A stretch of DNA of 8,833 nt. Source: Myxococcales bacterium. Its GTDB lineage: Bacteria > Myxococcota_A > Polyangia > Polyangiales > Polyangiaceae. Below, piece by piece: positions 1 through 6,800 of this stretch. The notes under the pieces were generated by a model that was not told the DNA's origin, made no database searches, and saw only the letters and a program-made list of their open reading frames with translations. A program made the position numbers and the translations under genes. How positions within the stretch are numbered: the stretch's first letter is position 1; each line of letters starts with the position of its first letter. The stretch covers positions 1-8,833 of the forward strand of contig JAAFHJ010000175.1 in assembly GCA_013298325.1 (NCBI GenBank), written 5' to 3'.

Positions 1-210
1 GCAGCGGCCTATCCGGCGGTCCCGCTCGAAACCTTGTATACTGCAGCTACGTGGGGGGGCGCCCGTGCCCTCGGCTTCGCCGACCGCTCTCATTTTGCGG
101 TCGGCGCGCGGCCACGTCCGTTTGCGGTCCCCCTCCCGCCGACGACCGATCCCCTCCGAACGCTCCTCGCCCACCGCCATTTGCCGCGCACGCCGCTCGG
201 ATTTTCATGA
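1..210 (+). CDS. Amidohydrolase-family protein, C-terminal end only (possible aminodeoxyfutalosine deaminase)
   Basis: This is an open frame from the first base to a TGA at 208-210, giving 69 C-terminal residues; the start and metal-binding core lie outside the window. Residues 8-29 contain PLETLYTAATWGGARALGF followed by ADR. This matches the usual C-terminal part of amidohydrolases (HutI, guanine deaminase and aminofutalosine deaminase types), where an 'ATxxGARALG..DR.G.L..G..A' segment precedes the last beta-strands. The next stretch, FAVGARPRPFAV, fits the expected 'G-x-L-x-x-G' region, although a His-Phe replaces the common Ser/Thr-Leu. The stop overlaps the ATG of the prenyltransferase gene (ATGA, 207-210), so the two are very likely one operon. 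Next to a UbiA-type prenyltransferase, an amidohydrolase is plausibly the deaminase of the futalosine menaquinone pathway, but the visible tail cannot prove the substrate. Family call fairly sure; specific role inferred. Confidence 0.75.
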   Translation, partial: AAAYPAVPLETLYTAATWGGARALGFADRSHFAVGARPRPFAVPLPPTTDPLRTLLAHRHLPRTPLGFS

Positions 211-1121
211 CCTCCCCGACCCCTATGGACGCCCCCGCCGCGACCGGAATCGCCGGAAAGCTTAAGGCTTACGGTGATTTGGTTGCATTCTCCCACACGA
301 TTTTCGCCATGCCCTTCGCCGGGAGCGCCGTCATCATGGCGCTCCGCGAGAAGCACGTGCCGCTCACTGTCGCCCGTGGCGTTGCGATGGTGGTTTGCAT
401 GGTCGCCGCGCGGACGGCGGCGATGGCCTTCAATCGTTGGGCCGACCGCGACATCGATGCCGACAACCCGCGAACGAAGCTCCGCCCCATCCAGGCGGGG
501 CGCGTAAAACCGAACGAAGCATTTGCGCTCGTCGTGCTCTCCTCGGCCATTTTTCTCGGAGCGGCGTCGACGCTCGGCTTCTGGCCGGCGGTGCTTTCGG
601 TGCCGGTGCTCGGAGTACTCCTTGGATATTCCTACGCAAAACGCTTTACACCCTGGGCGCATGCTTGGCTCGGTGTAGCGCTTGCACTCGCACCTGGCGG
701 TGCGTGGCTCGGCATGGGGGCCGAACCAAACGCCGGGATTATTACATTGATGGTCGGCGTCGTCACATGGCTCTTCGGCTTTGACGTCCTCTATTCGCTT
801 CAGGATGAAGCCTTTGATCGTGCGCGCGGACTGCGCTCGGTGCCCGCACGCTTTGGGACGAAGGGGGCGCTCTGGCTCTCGGGGATCGCCCACATGATCA
901 CGGCGGCCTGCTTCCTCGGGACAGGACTTCTCCTCCATCGCGGACCGGCCTTTTTCGTCGGCGCGATCGGCGCAACCGGCTGCCTCGCCTACGAACATTG
1001 GCTCGTCGGACCGGGCCGTCTCGACAAGATCGACAAGGCCTTTTTCGATATGAATGCCTATGTCGGCGTCGCGTTCTTTAGCTGCACCCTCGCCGACCAC
1101 TTCCTCACGAAAGCGGTTTGA
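207..1121 (+). CDS. mqnP: UbiA-family polyprenyltransferase, probably MqnP (menaquinone synthesis); often annotated as ubiA
   Basis: This 304-residue integral membrane enzyme transfers a polyprenyl chain from its diphosphate to an aromatic acceptor. Both Mg-diphosphate motifs are present: N76-x3-D80-x3-D84 (FNRWADRDIDADNPRT) and D200-x3-D204 (YSLQDEAFDRARGLRSVP). Around nine hydrophobic segments can be seen (about 29-46, 55-75, 105-125, 126-144, 153-170, 177-197, 222-243, 248-267, 284-300), as is usual for the family. The N-terminal FSHTIFAMPFAG is typical of the 'other UbiA' subgroup that includes MqnP. The frame stays open back to 51, but the ATG at 207 is preferred: it forms an ATGA overlap with the upstream stop, and residues before it are Arg/Pro-rich and shadow the amidohydrolase. 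No clear Shine-Dalgarno is visible, so translation may depend on coupling. The gene converges on the next one with 7 bases between. Alternative: a 4-hydroxybenzoate prenyltransferase for ubiquinone. Family call is very secure; MqnP is inferred from motif and neighbour. Confidence 0.9.
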   Translation: MTSPTPMDAPAATGIAGKLKAYGDLVAFSHTIFAMPFAGSAVIMALREKHVPLTVARGVAMVVCMVAARTAAMAFNRWADRDIDADNPRTKLRPIQAGRVKPNEAFALVVLSSAIFLGAASTLGFWPAVLSVPVLGVLLGYSYAKRFTPWAHAWLGVALALAPGGAWLGMGAEPNAGIITLMVGVVTWLFGFDVLYSLQDEAFDRARGLRSVPARFGTKGALWLSGIAHMITAACFLGTGLLLHRGPAFFVGAIGATGCLAYEHWLVGPGRLDKIDKAFFDMNAYVGVAFFSCTLADHFLTKAV

Positions 1122-1128
1122 TTCGCGT

Positions 1129-1569
1129 CTAGCGGAGGTCAGGAAATCGCACGTCGCCCGGCACCCCGAGGCCGACAGGGCCGAAGCCGGTGCCGCGGAG
1201 CGGGTTGTGCCAGAGGACCTTCCCCTCGAGACTTACACAGAATACCTCCCCGGAACCGCCAAAGATCAAACGGTCGGCGATGAGGAGTACGTTGTCCGGT
1301 GCGATACTCGCCGGGTTCTTGACTCGCTGGTGAACAATGCCCGTCCGTGCATTTACAAACAGGATATGGTCGGCGTTCGCGTAGATCACAGATCCGTGGT
1401 GAAGTAGGAAACGCCCGGAAAACGCCCCATCGTCGCGACTCCAGAGCACCGCCCCGGTTTCCGGGGAGAGGGCGTGAAGGTTCCGGTGGACGGTGACAAT
1501 GATCGGATGGGCTTCCGCGTCGCGGTACGGCGATCGGGAGGGCGGGGCGTTCTCGTTCTCCAAGGCCAT
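1129..1569 (-). CDS. Short PQQ-like beta-propeller repeat protein
   Basis: A 146-residue protein with no signal peptide or membrane segment, so probably cytoplasmic. It contains about three repeats of the type found in PQQ-enzyme/BamB propeller blades. In each, a hydrophobic strand is followed by a turn and a 'G-x-V-x-W'-like end: VHRNLHALSPETGAVLW (27-43), a second around 58-82 with FVNARTGIVHQR, and a third around 99-123 with GGSGEVFCVSLEGKVLW. The C-terminus, GTGFGPVGLGVPG, resembles the ending of other short PQQ-like proteins. Complete propellers need seven or eight blades, so this is either a small stand-alone family, an oligomerising fragment or a relic. The frame is intact with an ATG start, which argues against a relic. 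PQQ binding or dehydrogenase activity cannot be claimed. It converges with the prenyltransferase gene and diverges from the lipoprotein gene. The + strand frame over it (1054-1407) is in exact codon register and is a shadow. Confidence 0.75.
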   Translation of the reverse strand: MALENENAPPSRSPYRDAEAHPIIVTVHRNLHALSPETGAVLWSRDDGAFSGRFLLHHGSVIYANADHILFVNARTGIVHQRVKNPASIAPDNVLLIADRLIFGGSGEVFCVSLEGKVLWHNPLRGTGFGPVGLGVPGDVRFPDLR

Positions 1570-1625
1570 CCGGCCGGTCTACCAGGTCTGTTGTCCCCTT
1601 CAGCCCCGTAGTACCGTCCCCAGCA
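1570..1625. promoter_or_regulatory. Short divergent intergenic region, presumed promoters for both flanking genes
   Basis: These 56 bases separate the starts of the - strand propeller gene and the + strand lipoprotein gene, so promoters for both must lie here or overlap the coding starts. I could not find a convincing -35/-10 pair on either strand, and neither start has a clear Shine-Dalgarno sequence. The call rests only on gene orientation. Confidence 0.35.
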
Positions 1626-2987
1626 ATGCTCGTCTGTTCGCCGAAATGGCTCGCTTCTTCGATCGCGGTTTTGCTTGCAGGATACATGGTTGTAGCCTGC
1701 AAGGAGAAGAAGGACGAGAAGCCCGACGCCGCCCCGAAAGAGACCAACCCGACGGTGCTCGCTTTGCTCGGCGTCGACAGCGGCGTGAAGCAGGAGCGCG
1801 ACGCAGGTTCTGAAAAAGACGCAGGAATTGGAGCTGCGGCCGTCGTGGCAACGGTCGCCGAGACCGACGCGAAGTGCCCCCTCGTCTACGGTCCTGTCGA
1901 AGTTGCCGTCCGTGGCCCAGGCGCCCTCGTGGTTCACGGCGTCGATCGCACCGACGTCCTCGTCCACGAGGCGGGCGAGCCGCGGATGGTGCCGATTCTC
2001 CACGGACCAAAAGCAAAAGCCGAGGCGCCTCGTGCGTTTGTCAGTGTGAGCTACCCCCCGTGCGCGGCGGCAGGCGAAGACGTCTATTGCGCGGCGCCTG
2101 GCGGAAATCTCCAGCGACGCACAACGGGGCAGCCCGGAGTTTTCCTGGTTTCCGACGAACACCTGAAGGGGACACGCTTTTCCGCGGCGCCGCTCGGGGC
2201 GGGATCGGTCGTTGCGTGGCTCGAACAGCATCGCTCCGCCGAGGGGGCCAACGTCCAGCAAGCGTGGGTCCGCTACGGGGACGGGCCGCTGATGCGGCTT
2301 TCGGAAGACGGCGCCGGTGCGACGTCGGTTTCGCTGATTTCTGTGTCGGGCGGCGGCGATGCGAAGGGGAAAGAGAGCAAGAAAGTCCTTGCGGTATACA
2401 TTGATTCGCGAACGTCGATGACGCCGGTCCACGGACGCTGGCTCTCGGACGACCGCGGTCGGCTCGTCCTCGGGAAGGACGAAGTCGTCTTTGTTGGGAG
2501 TCCACCGGAACGAAATACAGCCATTGTCGCTGCGGCACTGCCCGGCGCGAAACCGGGGGAGCTTCGTGGCTTTGGGCTCCTCCCGATTTCGAAAGATGTG
2601 AGCAATTTTGGGCTCGGGGTTGTCCCCGTCCTCGATCCGCCAAAGGTCGATTCGGTCCCCATTTGGTCCGACTATCCCAACGGGCTAGATCCCGCACCAA
2701 TCGCGGTAGCCACCGCGACCGATGCAAAAGCCGAAAATGTGTATCTTGCACGTGTTCGCCCGGAGACCGCGGCGTCTGATTCTCCCCGCGTTCTCGAACT
2801 CGCTTCCCTCGATCGAACGGGCGCCGTCACGTCGCTCGGCCTCCTCGACCGCGGCCACCCGATCGACGACCTCGCCATCGCCACCGAACAGGTGAAGGAC
2901 ACGACGTTTGTAAGCGTGCTCTACGGGGACGCCACCCACGGTTTTTTCCAGCGAAGGGCGTGCAAGAACCGCCCGGCCGCCAAGTAA
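1626..2987 (+). CDS. Predicted lipoprotein of unknown function
   Basis: A 453-residue protein I do not recognise. Residues 1-24 form a lipoprotein signal: Lys7, a hydrophobic run at about 9-23, then a lipobox V22-V23-A24 before Cys25, which would be lipidated. The residue after Cys25 is Lys, not Asp, so by the E. coli '+2' rule it would go to the outer membrane. A charged Lys/Glu/Asp/Ala/Pro linker follows (26-45). A second Asp/Gly/Ala-rich stretch (51-70) comes before the folded part. From about residue 84 the sequence is mostly short hydrophobic strands separated by Gly/Asp/Pro turns, which suggests an all-beta, possibly propeller-like fold; no named domain was identified. Four further cysteines (84, 146, 155, 446) could pair as disulfides. 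There is no catalytic motif that I can see. The start is the ATG that places the signal peptide at the N-terminus. It diverges from the propeller gene and is followed by the methyltransferase 63 bases later on the same strand. Confidence 0.8.
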   Translation: MLVCSPKWLASSIAVLLAGYMVVACKEKKDEKPDAAPKETNPTVLALLGVDSGVKQERDAGSEKDAGIGAAAVVATVAETDAKCPLVYGPVEVAVRGPGALVVHGVDRTDVLVHEAGEPRMVPILHGPKAKAEAPRAFVSVSYPPCAAAGEDVYCAAPGGNLQRRTTGQPGVFLVSDEHLKGTRFSAAPLGAGSVVAWLEQHRSAEGANVQQAWVRYGDGPLMRLSEDGAGATSVSLISVSGGGDAKGKESKKVLAVYIDSRTSMTPVHGRWLSDDRGRLVLGKDEVVFVGSPPERNTAIVAAALPGAKPGELRGFGLLPISKDVSNFGLGVVPVLDPPKVDSVPIWSDYPNGLDPAPIAVATATDAKAENVYLARVRPETAASDSPRVLELASLDRTGAVTSLGLLDRGHPIDDLAIATEQVKDTTFVSVLYGDATHGFFQRRACKNRPAAK

Positions 2988-3050
2988 ATTCCGAGGAAAC
3001 CGCGACCGCAGATGGTGCAGGCGCTCGCCGGCCGTGGTAGCCGAAGTGCC

Positions 3051-3782
3051 ATGAGCGAGGACCTTTCCGCCACGCGCGCCTACTACGACGATTTCGCCCA
3101 GGGCTACGAAGACCGCCGCCGGCCGAACGACCCCCACGGCTACCACGCGCTCCTCGACGACCTCGAAATCGAGCTCGTGGAGCGCTACGGCCGCGGCAAG
3201 CGCGTCCTCGAAGCGGGCTGTGGAACGGGCCTGATTCTTGAAAAAATCCGGGGCTTTGCCTCGGAGGCAAAGGGGATTGACCTGTCGCCGGGCATGCTCG
3301 CGAAGGCCCGCGCACGTGGCCTCGACGTCGTCGAAGGGAGCGTCACCAACCTCCCCTACGCAGACGCCTCCTTCGATGTCACAGTGAGCTTCAAGGTGCT
3401 CGCCCACGTCCCGGACATTGGCAAAGCGCTCGCCGAAATGGTGCGTGTCACTGTACCGGGTGGGGTGGTCTTGGCGGAGTTTTACAATCCGCTTTCCCTT
3501 CGTGCGCTTGCCAAGAAATACGGTCCCGCCGGTAAAATCTCAGCATCCCAGACGGAAGCCGCGGTCTACACGCGCTTTGATGCCCCCTGGGAATTGCCAA
3601 AGATTCTTCCGCCGAATGTGAAGATTGAAGGGGCGCGCGGTGTGCGTATTGTTACACCGGCGGCGCAGGCGATGGGAATCCCGCTCGTCGGCACCTTCTT
3701 GAAGAAGGCCGAGCGACGCCTCGCAGACACCAAGGCCTCGATTTTCGGCGGTTTTTACGTGGCGATCTTGCGCAAGGGCTGA
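3051..3782 (+). CDS. Class I SAM-dependent methyltransferase (UbiE/Methyltransf_11 type), substrate unknown
   Basis: A 243-residue soluble protein with a standard Rossmann methyltransferase core. Motif I is VLEAGCGTG (52-60), which binds S-adenosylmethionine. The acidic residue that contacts the ribose is probably Asp77 in GIDLSPGML. The motif II/III region runs GSVTNLPYADASFDV (96-110) and continues to the 'VLAHVPD' helix. Post-motif strands include RVTVPGGVVLAEFYNP (132-147). The C-terminus, IFGGFYVAILRKG, is the usual last hairpin. The substrate cannot be told from sequence. The frame is open back to an ATG at 3012, which has a GAGGAAA 12 bases upstream; that start would add 13 residues (MVQALAGRGSRSA). 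The ATG at 3051 is chosen because it lies just before the conserved YYDDFAQGYE helix. A role in quinone methylation is possible given the prenyltransferase nearby, but it is not in the same operon and this is only a guess. Confidence 0.88.
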   Translation: MSEDLSATRAYYDDFAQGYEDRRRPNDPHGYHALLDDLEIELVERYGRGKRVLEAGCGTGLILEKIRGFASEAKGIDLSPGMLAKARARGLDVVEGSVTNLPYADASFDVTVSFKVLAHVPDIGKALAEMVRVTVPGGVVLAEFYNPLSLRALAKKYGPAGKISASQTEAAVYTRFDAPWELPKILPPNVKIEGARGVRIVTPAAQAMGIPLVGTFLKKAERRLADTKASIFGGFYVAILRKG

Positions 3783-3846
3783 GGCCGCGCATCGGCCCTC
3801 GGAAAATCGGCGCGTGGAGGCGGCGGGAATGCCGCGGCCGGAAGAA

Positions 3847-3852
3847 AGAAGG
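3847..3852 (+). promoter_or_regulatory. Ribosome binding site that supports the GTG start of the S41 peptidase
   Basis: AGAAGG at 3847-3852, within a purine-rich run starting at 3838, lies 5 bases before the GTG at 3858. The in-frame ATG at 3870 would have a 17-base spacing, which is too long, so the GTG is preferred. It is the only clear Shine-Dalgarno-like sequence before a gene start in this window. Confidence 0.55.
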
Positions 3853-3857
3853 CTAGA

Positions 3858-6800
3858 GTGCGCCGCTGCATGCGTACCTTCCTCCGCGCGTCGAAATACG
3901 TCGTTCTTTTTGGGGCTTTTGGCATTTCGAGCTGGCTCGCGCTGAGGATGCGCGGCGACGGGCTCTGGAACGGCCTCCAGACGGCGAATGCTGCGAACAC
4001 CAAGGCGGCCGAGCCCTACGACCTCAAGCAGGTCAAGGTCGCCCACGAGGTCCTCAAGACGATCAAGGACCGCTACGTCGATCCGAAGCGCGTCCGGCCG
4101 CGGGAAATGCTGCTTTCCGCCCTCGACTTCGTCCAGCGCGACGTCGCTCAGGTGATCGTCACCCACGACGAGAACGCGCCGACGGTCAAGGTCCGCGTCG
4201 ATACGCAAGAGCGCGAATTCCGTGTTGATAACGTCCTCGGCCCCTGGGACGTCGAGGCACGGCTTCGCGAGATCTTCTCCTTCGTCCAGGACGGGCTCCG
4301 CGGGACCGAGGTCGATCTTCGGGAGGTCGAATACGCCGCCTGCAACGGCATGCTTCATACGCTCGATCCCCACAGCGTGCTCCTTTCGCCGGACGCGTAC
4401 AAAGAGATGAGCACGTCGACGAGCGGCCAATTTGGCGGGCTCGGCATCGTGATTTCGATCCGTGACGGGCAGCTCACCGTGATGAACCCGATGCCGGGCA
4501 CACCGGCGGGGCGCGCCGGCATCAAGAAGTACGATCGCATTACGATGATCGACAATGAGTCGACGCTCAATATGGGCTTGAGCGAGGCGGTCAATCATCT
4601 TCGTGGCGTGCCGGGGACCAAAGTCAAAATCATGATCCATCGCGACGGCGATGGCGGTTGGCCGGGATCCAAGCCGTTTGAGCTCGTCCGTGAGGTCATC
4701 AAGGTTCAGTCGGTCGAGCATAAGCTCCTCGATGGAAACGTCGGTTATGTCCGTTTGAAGCAGTTCACGGCGACGACGACTTCCGACATGGAAGCGGCCC
4801 TCGCCGACATGAAGCGTGGCGGCGAGCTCAAAGGGCTCGTGCTCGACCTTCGCGGAAATCCCGGCGGTCTGCTCGACCAGGCGGCCAAAGTCGTCGACAA
4901 ATTCGTCGAAAAGGGACCGATTGTCGCGACGGTAGGAAATCCGAGTGAAGGGCGCGAAGAGAAGACGGCGAAGGTCGAAGGGACGGAGCCGAACTATCCG
5001 ATTGTGTTGCTCGTTTCGGGGAACTCGGCTTCCGCAAGTGAGATCGTCGCCGGCGCGCTCAAGAATCACGACCGCGCGGTCATCGTCGGCGAGACGACCT
5101 TCGGCAAGGGGAGCGTCCAGCTCATCTTCTCGGAATTCCCCGATAAAGCGGCGCTCAAGCTCACCATCGCCCAGTATTTGACCGAGCCCGGCGACATCTC
5201 CATTCAAGGGACCGGCGTCACCCCGGACATCGAGCTCGATCCGATGACCGCCGACACCCAGGAGATGGACCTGACCGTCGACACTGGCGGCATCCGCGAG
5301 CGCGACCTGTCGCGAAGCCTGCAGAATGCACGTATTCGCGAGGGGCAGAAGCCGCTGGAACTGGTGCGCTACAGCCTGACCTCGAAGGAGCGCCAGGACC
5401 TGCGTGAGCGCGGAGGGGACCCCGATGACGGCGTAGCCCTTGATTTTCCGATTCGCTTCGCGCGCGACCTCGCCTCCAAGATTCCGATGGGGACGCGATC
5501 CGACCAGCTCCGCGCCGCAAAGCCGATCGTCGAAAAGGTGCGCGCGGAGGAAGTCGCGAAGGTCGGCGCCGAGCTCGGGAAGCTTGGCATCGATTGGGCC
5601 GACGCACCGGCCGACGCCGCGGCGACGCCGGTCCCCGTCGAGGTGAAGCTCGAAACGGACGCGGCAAACAACGAAGTCGCCGCGGGCGAGCCGCTTGTTC
5701 TCAAAGCGACCATCACCAACAAGGGGGCGGTTCCGCTCTTCCGCGTGAGTGGCGTCACGAAGAGCGACAATGCCTATTTCGAGAACAAAGAACTCGTCAT
5801 TGGCAAGCTTGAACCGGGCAAGAGCAAAACCGTTTCTATTCCGCTCGGTTACTGCGAAACGCAAGGGTACAAAGCGGGGTCCTCCCAGCCGCTCCCGAAG
5901 GACGCGCCCCGCGTCTGCCATCTCCCGAAGGACATGGTCTCCCGCGCCGACTGGCTCTCCGTCGCCTTCGACGAGGCGAAGGGGCGCATCAAGGGGGATT
6001 CCCGGGTTCAGGTCACTGTAAAGGGTCAGGATCGCCCGCAATTCGCCTACACCTATCAGCTCGCCGAAGAGAAGAAGGGGAACGGCGACGGGAAGCCGCA
6101 ACCGGGGGAAACCTTCGCGATGTACCTCGTCGTGAAGAACGTCGGCAAAGGGAAGGCGACGGGCGGTCAGGCGAGCGTTCGCAATCTCTCCGGCGATGGG
6201 CTCCTCCTCCACGAAGGCCGCTTTGATGTCGCGCTGAATCCTGGCGAATCGAAGAAGCTGAAATTTACGTTTGATATTAACAAGCCGCCGGCCGGCGACG
6301 ACGAGGTGAAGCTCGAATTGACGCTCGCCGATCGCGACCTCCGCGAGACCGTCGTCGAAAAGGTCCGGATGCCGATTTCGGCACCGATCGCCGTCGCAAA
6401 TGGGGGCGGCTCCAAGAAGGCGGGCGGGGCAGGCGCGACGCTTCTCGAGGCCCCGGAGGCGGGGGCGCGCAGTTTCGCACGCCTCCCTGGCGGCACGGCA
6501 GCGACGGTCCTCGGGACTGCCGGCGAGTTCACGAAGCTCGCGCTCGGCGACGGCCGCTTCGCCTTCGCGAAGTCTGCCGAGCTTGAGGCCGGGGGTGCAC
6601 CAACCCCGACGGTCGCCTTTGACGATGTCTTCGGTCACAGCCCGCCGTCGATCGAGATCGCCGCACCGCCGCTCGCCGTCCGCGATACCCACTTCCTTCT
6701 AAAGGGGAGCGCCGACGATACTGCGCGGATCCTCGACGGCTACATCTTCGTCGGCTCAAAGAAGGTTTTCTACCAATCGAACCGGAATGGGGCCAATCCG

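Noticed and set aside
37..42. TATACT, a good -10-like hexamer upstream of the prenyltransferase gene
   Set aside because: It lies inside the amidohydrolase coding sequence (Leu-Tyr-Thr codons), no -35 partner is found about 17 bases upstream, and the ATGA overlap implies co-transcription.
53..59. A G7 run that could be a phase-variable or sequencing-error site
   Set aside because: The amidohydrolase frame reads sensibly through it (Thr-Trp-Gly-Gly-Ala) into the expected downstream pattern and to the ATGA junction, so there is no sign of a frameshift.
90..1100. A 336-codon - strand frame opposite the prenyltransferase
   Set aside because: It has the same codon-register relation to a well-supported + strand gene, and its translation is Arg/Glu-rich with no recognisable domain.
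1386..2432. A 348-codon - strand frame overlapping the propeller and lipoprotein genes
   Set aside because: It is in codon register with the lipoprotein gene and is compositionally a shadow (very rich in Arg); the propeller gene uses a different frame with repeat structure.
3012..3050. An upstream ATG that would extend the methyltransferase by 13 residues
   Set aside because: Although a GAGGAAA lies 12 bases before it, the added residues look like non-conserved filler, and the ATG at 3051 fits the family start. It was kept as an alternative in the gene entry.
3781..3800. A small inverted repeat after the methyltransferase stop (GGCCG, loop CGCAT, CGGCC)
   Set aside because: It has only five clean base pairs and no following T run. 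Short GC hairpins are expected by chance at this base composition, so it is not called as a terminator.
3540..6692. A 1050-codon open frame on the - strand, as long as the peptidase gene it lies opposite
   Set aside because: Its codons are in exact register with those of the peptidase and methyltransferase genes, so it stays open merely because TTA, CTA and TCA codons are rare in GC-rich genes. The + strand protein has clear conserved motifs; the antisense translation is Arg/Asp/Leu-rich with no recognisable domain.
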